This document shows positions 8,426-19,821 of a DNA stretch of 64,000 bases, piece by piece; the stretch's first letter is position 1; every line of letters begins with the position of its first letter. Source of the DNA: Bombus terrestris (taxonomy: Eukaryota > Arthropoda > Insecta > Hymenoptera > Apidae); the NCBI RefSeq assembly GCF_910591885.1, contig NC_063284.1, positions 124,001 through 188,000 on the forward strand, read 5' to 3'. Both the position numbers and the translations under genes were made by a program. Below the pieces are notes generated by a model. The model was not told the origin of the DNA. It did not search any database and saw only the letters and a program-made list of their open reading frames with translations.

Positions 8426-9140
8426 ATATTCTTGTTTCGCAACACTAATTTACTACTAATATTTATGAAGCAGAAAATTCTCAAAATCAAACGCGACGAG
8501 TGCTTCGTTATATCTGCAATATCAATTAATCTACCATTAAAAAAAAAAGAGAAAAATCTGAAAATTCCCGATATCTGATACGCAACGCTAATAACTATAA
8601 ATCTACGCACTCGTATTTAAGCAATACGCAACACTAATAGCGAGAGATTGCAGTGCAACCATTTAGGAGGTTGCCGATGAACGATCACACTTGTACAGCT
8701 CTTTAGGCTGTACGTGTGATCCAGGAGCAGTGTCCGACAAATGCAGTCGGAGGGTTTGGGCAGTTTGTGAACGCAACTCTACTTAACAAAACGCGATCAT
8801 TCATTATCGCAACGCTAACAGGAAATATAAGTAGAACTCGCGATGGAACAATGTCGCAACGCTAATTCTTAAAGTGAATTTAATGAAAATTGCTATTTAC
8901 TATTTGAAAAAGCTACTTTAAATATCCTAGTATTGCTACTTAAACAGAAAAAATTCTAAAAATTGCAAAAGACAATCGCGATATCGTAATTCGCAACTCT
9001 AAAGCAAACGCGATTATCATTTTATCGCAATTCTAATTCAAACCGTAATCATTCTCTCGCCACACTAATGAAAAGCCGTGATATTATTTCGCAACTCTAA
9101 TACAACCCGTAATTAATTTGTCGCAACACTAATAAGAAAA
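8426..9140. repeat. Cluster of spaced TCGCAACNCTAAT-type motifs
   Basis: At least ten versions of a motif near TCGCAACACTAAT occur on the plus strand, near 8428, 8580, 8626, 8773, 8811, 8853, 8990, 9024, 9089 and 9121. Spacing is irregular (about 30-145 bp) and the connecting DNA is AT-rich. The related core GACTCTAATA also appears in family A at 1060, 1172 and 11430. This is not a simple tandem array. Confidence 0.65.
8680..8758 (+). other. Two small hairpins inside the motif cluster
   Basis: GATCACACTTGTACAGC and GCTGTACGTGTGATC pair around an 8-nt loop with a small bulge. Shortly after, TCCGAC and GTCGGA pair around 7 nt. This GC-richer island stands out from its AT-rich surroundings and could be a structured RNA remnant or a transposon end. 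No known RNA family is recognised. Confidence 0.4.
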
Positions 9141-9198
9141 ATCGCGATTTGCCCAATGGGACGATGGACCGATATATATATCGGCCAAAAAAACAAAG

Positions 9199-9248
9199 AC
9201 TACTACTACTACTACTATTACTACTACTACTACTACTACTACTACTAC
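9199..9248 (+). repeat. (ACT)n microsatellite
   Basis: About 16 ACT units with one ATT interruption. Confidence 0.95.
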
Positions 9249-10250
9249 AAATACTAAAAGCGAGCATAGTGACAAAGTAGTAACGATAATGACTTCCCAT
9301 GCTCCGGATGACCCAGAGGATGGGGAGCCATTAGTAGTTGCCCTCTTGAGTGACAGTTTGTCGGGCCTCTTCGGCTTATAGCCTCTTCCTTCTTCGGGCG
9401 CAATGCCCGCTGAAACTTAAATCTAAGCTCGAGACTTCTAAATCGCAAACAAAAAAAAAAACTTATAAAATAAAAATATAAACCGCGGAAGCTGATGGAA
9501 GTGCATATGGACTGACCAACGATCACAACAGTGATCGTTGCTCACTCGCATGTGCGTGCTCGAGCAATAAACGTTCGTTTCGAGACCATTCGCGACCGCG
9601 ACCGCGAAATTCGAAAAATCGAAAGGCAAAACCAGAGACGAGTGCATGCTCTACTCGTGCCAGTTTCACCGTCGATTTTTCAAATTAGATTTCCAGAAAC
9701 AGGTTGGTCACACGAAAACGCGCCTACCCGACCAGAGACTGTGCCAACCTGCCTGGCCCTACCTACTTATAATTAACAGACATACCAGAAAGTATACTAC
9801 CTATCCTACCTAACGCTATATTTAAAAAATGGCAAAACATGCACACCAACACACTCACTCCACGGTTCTCACACATACCACCCGGGCGCAAAGGTCCTAC
9901 ACTAGAGAGGACGTCCCGGGACGCCTCCGACACCCGAGCTTAATACAACATGCACACTCTAAGGTACTTACCTTTTTCCTGAAATCGACTGACGAAGGCT
10001 AGTGACCATTGCGTAATACGTGATAAAACACGTCTGAGGAAATTATATTTTTAAAATAGATATAAGTAAACTTGAAATTATAATTGCAATTGATACCAAT
10101 ATTAAGAGTGTGATTACACTTAATCGTGTAAATGATATTATCACAACTGTGACTGCATCGAGACGTAAATTCAATCGATATATGTCTCGACATTTTTAAT
10201 ATTTGAAGTTTTAACGAATGAGAAAAAGCGACGCAATTCCACTGCCTAAC
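9249..10250. other. Intergenic DNA, possible retroposon tail
   Basis: The GC-richer stretch 9295-9430 (CCTCTTCGGCTTATAGCCTC and a GGGCGCAATGCCC hairpin near 9397) ends in an A-rich run at about 9450-9480, which could be a retroposon 3' end. A short palindrome, GTCCCGGGAC, lies near 9913. Open frames here are not convincing genes. Confidence 0.35.
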
Positions 10251-10276
10251 AACACACACACACACACACACACACA
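10251..10276 (+). repeat. (AC)n microsatellite
   Basis: Thirteen AC units in a row. Confidence 0.95.
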
Positions 10277-11100
10277 ATGTGGAAAATACGTCGTGCACGA
10301 TACACTAACACATCGTCAGTCGCTGAGAAATTATTATATTACTTAATTCTAGATCATCGTGCCCAATGTCTTTCTCCCATTCAAGTAGCACCTGGGCACG
10401 TGAATGAGATCCTGACAATGGGCACGGAAAGGGTTAAACCTGAAAATCCTGATCTAAAAAGATGATTAGTTTGTGTAATTTTTATTTAACGGACTAAAGT
10501 TCTTTGATTTTATATTCTACTACTTCGTTTCTGATTATCTCTATTAATTTAATAGTAATTAAGTAAGTCTACTTTATTAATTTAATAGTAACTAAGTAAC
10601 TCTACTTTATTAATTTAATAAATTAGAACAAAATTTTAATATTACAAAAAAGGTAGCGTTAATTGAAAAAGACTGAGACTCGATCAAATGGAATAATTGA
10701 CTCTAAATATATTACTAAGAAAGAAATAATCTCAGGCGATCTCTTTATCAAAGCAAATACTCGAAAATGTAAAAGCAATGTTCAAAATTATTGCTTTGAT
10801 TAAAAAATCTGCCTGTCGCGAAATGTCTTCTTGCACGTAAAATTTCACACATCCTTGTACGGAAAAAAAATGAATTTTAACTCATATTTTAAATTCTAAT
10901 AAGTGAAATAAACGAACGTGACTTAATATTGTCACGATTAATTCATTGCTTAAGATCAAGTATATTTATGTCATACAGATATATTCGTGTACATATTTGC
11001 CGTTTGCAAATATTTATACGGAATATTAACATGCATATTTATAAATAACACGAATATATTCTCAAGTGTATATGTTTAAACTAATTATTATAATCGCGAT
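10277..11100. other. AT-rich intergenic DNA
   Basis: A short degenerate duplication with AATTTAATAGTAA(T/C)TAAGTA lies at about 10546-10625. Otherwise nothing is recognised. Confidence 0.5.
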
Positions 11101-11590
11101 GTACAAGAAGACCTATCCTATACTAATAAATTTGAGAAAAGAATGTTACTACTCACGGGTATAAAAAATACCCGCGGTCACTATGCTCACAAAAAATTCT
11201 ACGTAATACAACCAGTCACTCGTGTCGATTCGGACCTTTCATCCTACGACATGATTGAGTGACCGGAGGAACAGAAATGCATGCGACTCACCGTTCGAAG
11301 CGGAGAAACAAAGGACGTATTATGGATGCTGCGCCACCCCAGCGAATATCATCAGGAAGACTCACATCAGGAAGGGACCGTTGAAAGTCCAATGGTGGAA
11401 ATAGGCTTTATGCTCTTGAGATATGCACTGACTCTAATACCGAAAACGAATGTTGGATAATATATAAAGTAAGGCTACGTTTCCGCCACTTTAATAAAAA
11501 CTATAATGATTTTAAAATTTTGAAAAGAAACTATTGCGTAGCAAACACTGACTCTACAAACCGCATTGCGCGCGGTCACAAATATTCCAC
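11101..11590. repeat. Dispersed repeat family A, copy 2
   Basis: Homologous in order to 1-260, 1035-1075 and 1255-1345, but with the intervening sequence missing, so the copy is about 490 bp instead of about 1345 bp. It ends where the AT-rich satellite begins. Confidence 0.85.
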
Positions 11591-11591
11591 G

Positions 11592-12550
11592 TAATGTTAT
11601 AATTTAATAGTATAATTGTTACAAAATAATAGTTTAAATGTTGTTAATTATTAGTTTAAATGTTGTTAATTATTAGTTTAAATGTTGTTTATTAATAGTT
11701 TGAATGTTCTTAATTAATAGTTTGAATGTTTTTAATTAGTTGTTGAAATATTGTTAATTATTATTTGAAATGTTGTTAATTAATAGTTTAGATGGTGTTA
11801 ATTAACTGGTTAAATATTGTTTATTAATTGTTTAAACGTCGTTAATTAATAGCTAAAATGTTGTTAACTAAGAGTTTTAATGTTGTTGATTAATAGCTTA
11901 AATGTTGTTAATTAATAGTTTAAATGTTGTTAATTAATAGTTTGAATGTTGTTAATTGATAGATTAAATGTTGTTAACTAAGAGTTTAAATGCTGTTCAT
12001 TAATAGCTTAAATGCTATAAATTAATAACTTAAATGTTATAAATTAATAGCTTAAATGTTATAAATTAATAGTTTAAATGTTATAAATTAATAGCTTAAA
12101 TGTTATAAATTAATAGCTTTAATGTTATAAATTAATGTCTTAAATGTTATAAATTAATAGCTTAAATGCTATAAATTAATAACTTAAATGTTATAAATTA
12201 ATAGCTTAAATGTTATAAATTAATAGTTTAAATGTTATAAATTAATAGCTTAAATGTTATAAATTAATAGCTTTAATGTTATAAATTAATGGCTTAAATG
12301 TTATAAATTAATAGCTTAAATGTTATAAATTAATAGCTTAAATGTTATAAATTAATAGCTTTAATGTTATAAATTAATAGCTTAAATGTTATAAATTAAT
12401 AGCTTAGATGTTATAAATTAATAGCTTAAATGTTATAAATTAATAGCTTAAATGTTATAAATTAATAGTTTAAATGTTATAAATTAGTGGTTTAAACTTT
12501 GTTAGTAAATAGTTAAAATGTTATGGTTTAATAGTTTAAACGTTTTAAGT
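11592..12550. repeat. AT-rich satellite of about 22 bp, block 1
   Basis: About 40 tandem units with core TTATAAATTAATAGCTTAAA and a period of 22 bp. The middle (about 11990-12490) is the most uniform; both edges are divergent, with TTGTTAATTAATAGTTTAAA-like units at the left. This is the usual pattern for an array homogenised in its centre. Confidence 0.95.
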
Positions 12551-13615
12551 TGATAGTTTAAATCGCAACAGTTCTTTCTTAATGTTCACAGTGCGAGAGG
12601 TGTAGCACAAATGAGCTCGCGCGCGAGTAGCATCTTCCTTATATAACATTGGCAAGCACTTGACAATGTCAATCAAACGGTAACGGTTTGTTGGTATCTT
12701 AAAAGTTGATTTTTCATTATAACACAATCGAATTTAATAATTTTTAATTTTTTATTGTAAATTGACGCCTTCAAGCAATCTATTATAATAACCATTTTCA
12801 TAATTTTTATATTTTTTATCAGCTGAAACTAAAGTTGCATTTCTATGGTACTACTTTTTGACGTAAAACTGTCTTAATCTATATTCAATAGCAGTTTATA
12901 ACAAACATAATTTTATTATAATAGCCAAAAATGAAGTTGACCAGTGGTCAAGAGCCCAAAAAAGAAAGAATCTATATAATATTTCAATTTGTAATAATTA
13001 TTGATTTTTTGGCACTCTTTTACGAACATTATCTACTTTAATGATCCATCATAATATTTTATAACAATTTATCAATTTTCATAACTTAATTCTAGGCATA
13101 TACCATCGTTCAACAATTAATTATTAAATATATAAATCTAATATGTTCTTACACGCACAAGTGTGTTTTACTTCCTAAAATAAGATCATGATAAAATAAT
13201 AAAAATTTTAGAATTTATACATCAATCAATAGCAAAGTAAATAATGATAATAAATTATTTTCAATTAAAGAAATTTCTCTTTTTCTGATAGTAGACATGA
13301 TAGTAGTAGTTTTCAAAGATCATTCTAAATTGCTAACATTTTTGTCACGTTTTTCTATTTATTACAATGTTTGAATTATTGAAATATATTTACTAATAAT
13401 TGTATGAATAATTAAGTAATATACTAATATACTAATACTATATTTTGTTTAATAGTAGCAGCTACATTCGTGTAATATAAAAGCTTTTCATTAAAAACAT
13501 AATCTTATTCGTAATTGTTACTGAACATTGTCTGAAATATGTTTTCTATTCCTCAATTTCATCAATTCAACTGTTCGAATACGTTAAATTTGCGCGCGCT
13601 CGTGTATACGAAAAT
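12551..13615. other. AT-rich intergenic DNA, nothing recognised
   Basis: Strongly AT-rich, with no open frame or motif that I would defend. Confidence 0.5.
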
Positions 13616-13619
13616 CAAG

Positions 13620-13715
13620 CGCCCCTATTGGCGCAATATATTAGAAATTTAAATCGAGCATGCTTATTGGCGCAGAATATTGTCAAACGAAATTGAATTT
13701 TCCTATTGGCGGGGT
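13620..13715 (-). promoter_or_regulatory. Three CCAAT boxes at exact 39-bp spacing
   Basis: ATTGGC (GCCAAT on the minus strand) occurs at 13627, 13666 and 13705, exactly 39 bp apart. Each sits in a (C/T)TATTGGCG context, inside a patch richer in GC than its flanks. Evenly spaced CCAAT boxes are typical NF-Y sites, but the sequence around them is also weakly repeated, so this may simply be a decayed 39-bp tandem repeat. No gene start is visible nearby. Confidence 0.4.
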
Positions 13716-14525
13716 TTACATCACAGACGCCACAAGCGATTAACAATCGATAATTCGAACTGATACAAGATGGACGTTATAGATGATTATTACTAAATCA
13801 AGTCGTTGATTTCTCATGCAGATTTGATAATGATTGAGGTATTATAACAAAGCAAACGTACGTACACGGTTATTTTCTCTTTTTATTGGATCAATAGTAA
13901 TCGATATTTGCTAAATAATTGCTAAACAGCTTACAATTGGCATATAATAACATCATTTTATAAATAGTTGCATAATTTGTTGAAAATATTAAGATGAAAA
14001 AAAAGAAGTTAAAGAAATCACGATCATCTTTTATATTCAAGAATCTTGCACAAAAAACGTTGTGCGAATGTAATTCGACGTGAGTTCGACTCTTCGTGTT
14101 GACAATAAAGATCATTTGGCCTTTCCAAAAAGTTAATAGAAAAGTTCCAAGTTAAAATAAGATGTAGAATTCGACTTCTTAAGGCGTATCTTTCTAATTT
14201 GTAATTTGTAATTTGTACAAAAATGATATAATAAATTTAAGATTATACGGAAAACATCATATCTAAAACCATTTGAAACTGCTCACAGTCATTGAAAGGA
14301 AAAAAACGAAAACCTGTACCAATCGGACAGGAGTGCAGATCCACGACTGAGTCCCCAACAGATTCACAAGCATCTCCGGCGCGACGACAACTCCCGCGAT
14401 CCGATGCGAACGTCGAGCAGTCGTCGAGCAGTTACAAAGACTGAGGTGTGCTTGGGCCGCCTTACGAATCCCAAGAGTTGTCCAGTGCACGTTGACCCGC
14501 GCGTACCCGGAATACGCACGAGCGA
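13716..14525. other. Intergenic DNA, nothing recognised
   Basis: AT-rich to about 14270, then a GC-richer stretch that leads into the composite repeat. The 125-residue minus-strand frame at 14263-14640 has no recognisable domain and runs into repeat sequence. Confidence 0.45.
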
Positions 14526-14527
14526 GT

Positions 14528-14694
14528 ACGTCACGCGACAGTTTGAAACAACTGAGCGATCGCGAACCTACAAATCGCGGGTACAATTTTTCGTTCCAAG
14601 ATGGATAAGTATCGCTGTAAAGAATGAGCTCACAATGCACTTAACATAGGTATCTATCTTACGATTAATTAAGGCTAAAACGCACGCATTCTAC
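14528..14694. repeat. Composite repeat, left flank unit
   Basis: Homologous to 15149-15350: both contain CACGCGACAGT, a TTTTTCGTTCCAAGATGGAT segment and ATTAATTAAGGC or ATAATTAAGGC, in the same order. The later copy has extra sequence in the middle. It therefore flanks the minisatellite/hairpin unit on both sides as a direct repeat. Confidence 0.8.
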
Positions 14695-14855
14695 GGTGTC
14701 CCCCGGTGTCCAACGATGTCCAACGGTTTCCAACGGTGTCCAACGTCGTCCAACGGTGTCCAACGATGTCCAACGGTGTCCAACGGTGTCCAACGATGTC
14801 CAACGTTGTCCAACGGTGTCCAACGATGTCCAACGGTGTCCAACGGTGTCCCACG
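14695..14855. repeat. 10-bp minisatellite, unit TGTCCAACGG (composite repeat copy 2)
   Basis: About 16 decamers, TGTCCAACGG or TGTCCAACGA, in exact 10-bp register. Same period and position relative to the hairpin unit as the array at 2140-2310, but with a different dominant unit (CCAACGG against CCCACGT). Each array has thus been homogenised separately. Confidence 0.92.
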
Positions 14856-15130
14856 TTGCAGTCCAGTCCAGATCATCCAAAATTCTTTTGGCGGCATTTG
14901 GAGATCCAAACCGGACTGGTGCGTAGTTCTTAGCTTGGCATCGTTTTCCAAAAATTAATCAACGGATTAATTTTTTGGAAAACGATGCCAATTACCAGGT
15001 CTCACCACGAGGAGGTGACTGCGCAAGAGACCCGCCCATGGGTTATTTAACTTTATACATCGATCTCGATATTCAACCTATTGGCAGAATATCGAGTACC
15101 GTCTCTACTTGACCATGGGCCTGCGTAAAG
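14851..15130. repeat. Composite repeat unit with two hairpins, copy 2
   Basis: Homologous to 2311-2585. The long hairpin is at 14937-14989 (loop AACG). The short one is at 15065-15096, with stem CTCGATATTC/GAATATCGAG where copy 1 has CTCGACATTC/GAATGTCGAG. Confidence 0.85.
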
Positions 15131-15148
15131 AGATATGGGAGTATACCA

Positions 15149-15350
15149 CGCGACAGTGTGAAAGAATTAAGCGACCGCGAAGCGAAAAATAACGAGGACA
15201 ATTTTTTCTGTGTAGTAAGCAAGAGGATGAAGAGAAAAGAGATTTTTATTTTTCGTTCCAAGATGGATCATTGTACCGAATAGAATCACAATACACTTTA
15301 CATCTGTATTTACCTTATGAATAATTAAGGCCAAAGCGCCCATACCCCGC
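15149..15350. repeat. Composite repeat, right flank unit
   Basis: Direct-repeat partner of 14528-14694. It is followed by TTGCCCACGACGTCCCACCC, which resembles the start of a decayed decamer array, and by a GTCTAGATCATC segment like the start of the hairpin unit. This suggests the remains of a third, tandem copy. Confidence 0.7.
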
Positions 15351-15469
15351 GGTTGCCCACGACGTCCCACCCATCGGGAGGTATTAGTCCGGTCTAGATC
15401 ATCGAGACAGTTTTGAATGATCTAAACTAGATTGTGTTGAAACAGTTTTTACCATGATCTCGCTGTTCA

Positions 15470-16340
15470 AATGTTAAATGTTAAATGTAAATTAGTTATG
15501 TAATAACTAAAATTAGTAAGTAAATTAGTAATTAAATGTTAAATTTAAATATTATAAATTGATGCTTTAATTGCTATTAAGTAATGGTTTAAAAGTTGTT
15601 AATTAATGGTTTGATTGTTATAAATTAATGATATAATTGTTATTAAGTAATGGCTTAAATATAATAAATTAATGCTTCAATTATTCTTAAGTAATGGTTA
15701 AAATGTCGTTAATTAATGTACTGATTCTAATAAATTAATAGTTTAATTGTTATTAATTAATAGGGCAAATGCTATAAAGTAATAGTTTAAATGTTATAAA
15801 TTAATGGTTTAAATGCAGTAAATAAATATTTCGAATGTTGTTAATTAATAGCTTAAATGTTAAAATAAATGTTTTGAATGTTGTTACTTAATGGTCGAAT
15901 TGTTGTAAATTAATAGATTATATGTTACAATATATGTTACAAATTAATAGGTTAAATGTTATAAATTAATAGTTCGAATGTTAGAAATTAATGGTTTAAA
16001 TGTGTAAAGTAATAGTTTAAATGTTGTAAATTAATGGCTTAGACGTTACAAAGGAATAGCTTAAATGTTATAAATTAACAGTTTAAATGTTATAAATTAA
16101 TTGCTGTAATGTTATAAATTAATAGCTTAAATGTTATAAATTAATAGCTTAAGTATTATAAATTAATAGCTTAAATGTTATAAATTAATAGTTTAAATGT
16201 TATAAATTAATTGCTTTAATGTTATAAATTAATAGCTTAAATGTTATAAATTAATAGCCTAAATGTTATAAATTAATTACTCAAGTGTTGTAAATTAATG
16301 GGTTAGACGTTATAAATTACTAGTTTCAATGTTATTATTT
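15470..16340. repeat. AT-rich satellite of about 22 bp, block 2
   Basis: Same unit as block 1 (TTATAAATTAATAGCTTAAA core). The left half is divergent, and the best units lie at about 16080-16270. Confidence 0.92.
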
Positions 16341-16964
16341 GATATTTTTTTTATTTACCTTATGTTTAAGTTCCTTTCCGATGTTCGCTCTCCGATAAAA
16401 TTTATATTATATTATCGATATTCGTTCATTTACTCGTGCTAATTACAAAATAAAATATTCTTTTTTCTTGAATAACACCTACCTCACTGACTGCGATGTT
16501 TAAAATTCTTACTTGATACTTACTTAAAATTCAGGTTCTTCTTTAATTCCTCTCGAGTGAAACGAGTAAATTTACTCGTCATAGTTGTAACGTAAAATGG
16601 CTTTTTTTCTTCAGTACCGCCCGCGTCGCTGTACGTGATACAGTTATTAATTTTGTAGCGAATAACATCAATTAATTGACTGTAATCACGGTTAGGTATT
16701 TCTTCGTTAAATCTATCTATCTATTAGGCTATTAGCGAGAGACTTATTGATGCCTGTTTCAACCGCTCGCGGAGAGACGCGATCGCGAGATAACGCGTCA
16801 ACGAGAGTCGTAAATTCTCGTTACGATTAAACAATCGACGCCACGAACTGATTGATCCCCTACTTCTATTACGAGAATAGAGGTGGTTAGGTTTGAGTGT
16901 ATACGAACAACTACACTGGGTTGGTTGATAAAAGTTTAATAAAAATAACGAAACAACAATGCCT
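16341..16964. other. Non-satellite DNA between satellite blocks
   Basis: Ordinary-complexity DNA that separates blocks 2 and 3, either an insertion into the satellite or an old boundary. A small hairpin (CTTCTATT/AATAGAGG) lies near 16860. CACTGGGTTGGTTGATAAAA near 16915 weakly resembles a mariner end. No gene was seen. Confidence 0.45.
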
Positions 16965-17147
16965 TAAAGAATGGTTTGATTCTTATAAATTAATGTTTTA
17001 CATGTTGTCCATTAATGTTTCAATTGTTATAATTTAATAGCTTAATCGTTGTTAATTATTTGCTTAAATCTTATAAATTAATGTCTTAGACGTTATAAAT
17101 TAATAGCTCAAATGTTAGAAATTAATGGTTTAAATGTATAAAGTAGT
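16965..17147. repeat. AT-rich satellite, block 3
   Basis: About eight divergent units of the same 22-bp family, ending at TAAAGTAGTGGTGGAAGG. Confidence 0.8.
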
Positions 17148-18060
17148 GGTGGAAGGACGTCTGTCCTTGTCGCGCAATATAGCTTTCCTTGTGTAACAGG
17201 AGTTGAGATACCTTCTCCTACGTTCTATGCTCCTGTTACTTTCCCGCAGTTCCAGCCGTCTTCCATAAATGGCAACATCGATCGCACACGTCGATAATTC
17301 AGTTAGTAATAATTATCCACGACGACCTTTCGTCACCCAGAGGCAGCTCCGTCAATTTTTGCATGATTTTCGCTAGACGTATTTAATTTACGATCTTTTG
17401 TGTACGAAGGACTTAGCACAGAATCTAAGGATGCTGCTACAATTCTTTGGATACGTAACAATTGCAGATATTTTGCGACATTGTTAATTTTTTGCAACTC
17501 AACAGGATAATTTATATCGATTAATAAACTTTCTCAACTTCATTCCAAGCATATACCGCTGTTTAACAATTACGTTAATGATTAAATATACATGTAAATC
17601 TGATATTTTCACGCAGATGGTTCTGTTCTAATTCTGTTTTTAATATAAGATTATGTTAATACGTTGTTTTAGGTCAATTATTAATTAAATTACTTACGGT
17701 ACTCGTTTTATTTAATAACGTTCATAATTTGTAATTGTAATATCCGGTAGAATATGGGAATCTGTCGTGCGATAAATGCTTATGTCCTTACCTATTCATA
17801 TGCCATACCTACACCGACCAGGCACGGTACTCTTCTCCTCTTCCTTACCACACCTACCAAATTCCACAACAAAAATTGTTTGCGGGAGCAAAATGCGGTA
17901 GCTTTCACACTACCGCCAGTTGGGTTGGACACGCTACTCCGGGGAAAAGACACCGGAGTGTAAAAACGACCGCACGCCTCCCGCTAATAACAACAGCAGG
18001 ACTCTGCAATCTCGAGAATCGAACACACCACATCAAAAGTCGAGTGCGAATTCCGACACT
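17148..18060. other. Intergenic DNA with short inverted repeats
   Basis: GTAACAGGAG (17193) and CTCCTGTTAC (17230) form a perfect 10-bp stem with a 27-nt loop. AAGGAC and GTCCTT flank 17150-17167. Further on, GCGGTAG/CTACCGC (about 17895-17916) and CTCCGG/CCGGAG (about 17937-17958) also pair. No gene is supported. Confidence 0.5.
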
Positions 18061-18713
18061 TTATCGAGGAGCTTTTTTTTTTTTTTTTTTTTTTATCTCT
18101 GTTTATTTGTTCCAGGTTATTTACATATTTTTTTACATCATTTTTTTTCCAGAATAAACGCTGAATTCTAATTGTAGGGTGGTACAGGCAAGAGTACCGA
18201 TACGCGGCGGTACGACGTAGCCATGCATTATTACATTCTTTTCTCTTTTTTTTTTTTAAGATTATTATTGTTAAATAAAATAAAATTAAGCCGCTGTTGC
18301 GCTGTGCCTATGTACGATATTTTAATTTATGTCCTGAAAGCCTGGACGCAAAAACAGGACAGTTCGCTAGCCTATTAGGGAGGGGTTGGGAGGGGATGGT
18401 CTGGGAGGAGCGGGGAGGGGTGTTCTGTGGGATTAGTATAATATTTGTTTATCTATTTACATATTTACATATTTACACTTTGATTCGGTGAGCGTTGCCG
18501 TTCTGTGGCTCTTTATCTTGTTGATTTTTGTTGAGAATTCCGTATCCACCAGTATTTTTTTGTGTTTTTTCTGTGTTTGTCTTCTGTATCCTTTTGGGGG
18601 AGGGCCATGTTGTATCTCCACCTAGTGTCTGCCGTGCGGCCATCTAGGTTTTCCTCGTATTGAATAGATTTCATTCCTATTTTCCTTTGCATATGATAAA
18701 TTATCGAGGAGCT
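18061..18713 (-). mobile_element. Poly(A)-tailed retroposon insertion with 13-bp target-site duplication
   Basis: TTATCGAGGAGCT occurs at 18061-18073 and again at 18701-18713. Between them, a T run at 18074-18094 marks the poly(A) tail of an element inserted on the minus strand, about 627 bp in all. The perfect direct repeats and the tail are the signature of target-primed reverse transcription. The body has no long open frame, so it is a 5'-truncated LINE or a SINE-like element; the family is not identified. The intact duplication and tail suggest a fairly recent insertion. Confidence 0.88.
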
Positions 18714-19821
18714 AACCGAGCTTTTTACGTATCGCTTACTTAAACATACATTTCTGCTTAATCCATTTCTTCCACAAACATGGCTCCTTTTGTTTTTCTC
18801 TTTCCGTAAAAAAAAAAAAAACAGTTTAGATACATCCTATTATCCTATATCCTCCTTATTTCCATTCACCAGCCATTTTCCACTTACGACAATTACATTT
18901 GTTTCTTCTTCAGCCTCGACTTTTTCCTTTCTCAAATAACGTTTCAATAATTTCCTTTCTCTCTATTCCCTCCTGCTCATCCACCTCCTAACAGATACAA
19001 TTTCTCTTTCCTGTCTGTGTCCGCAATGCGTCGTAATTCTCATCCACCCTTACAATCCGCCCTAATTACCTCCATATTTCCTATAATTTCATATAATTAC
19101 TACATTTAATAATACCGTTCCATTTTATTTCTAATACCTTTTGTTCCTTTAAATGGAAGTCATTTAACATTAATCACTTCCCATATAGTGTCCGTATAAT
19201 TACAAGATTCCAGCCGTGTTCTTCCTTACTAATATATTTCCAGATTATAATTACTACCTTTCGTAATAGTGTTCCATCCCATTGCCCGATTCCATTGTAC
19301 ATTTCGCAATTACACCTTTCTTAACGCAACCGTACTCTTAACCTTTCAAAACTATTCTATCTGTCATCCTATATTTTTTAAGCCTAATATCGCAGTTTAT
19401 GGTCAATGGTCAAATAAACAACGCACACATATATCTCCTAAATGCATCTTTACCTATTCTTTAGTCTTCTAGAAACCAAATAAATCCGTTCTTCTATCAT
19501 CCACAAAATTATATTGCCTTACATATTACCTATTATCTATTCTATTCCCACTTTGCAAATAAAGCTCAATTACTTCTCTCTTTTCATTCCTTTCTTGTTT
19601 CAAATCTTCTCGCGTCTAACCTACAATAATGTTTTTTACATATTTGGCACATTCACGCGCTTCTTCTTCTTCCTGTTCTTCTTTATTTCACCCTCCTGTT
19701 GCTGCTGCTTCTTGTTATTCGTCACAGTCCATTTCCCCTGTGTTGCACCACCACATCAATGCTCGCCGACAATTTATGCTAAGAAAAACAAATCGGTATA
19801 ACCTATAACCGACATGACAAC
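18714..19821. other. Pyrimidine-rich intergenic DNA
   Basis: The plus strand is C/T-rich over about 1 kb, with no conserved open frame. Confidence 0.5.

Noticed and set aside
14696..14958. Plus- and minus-strand frames over the second minisatellite
   Set aside because: Repeat artefacts. The apparent MENDAKLRTTHQSGL-type frame after the hairpin is shared with copy 1, but changes between copies are mostly amino-acid changing, so coding is not supported.
11592..17147. CRISPR-like array
   Set aside because: The repeats are contiguous 22-bp satellite units without unique spacers, in a eukaryotic genome.
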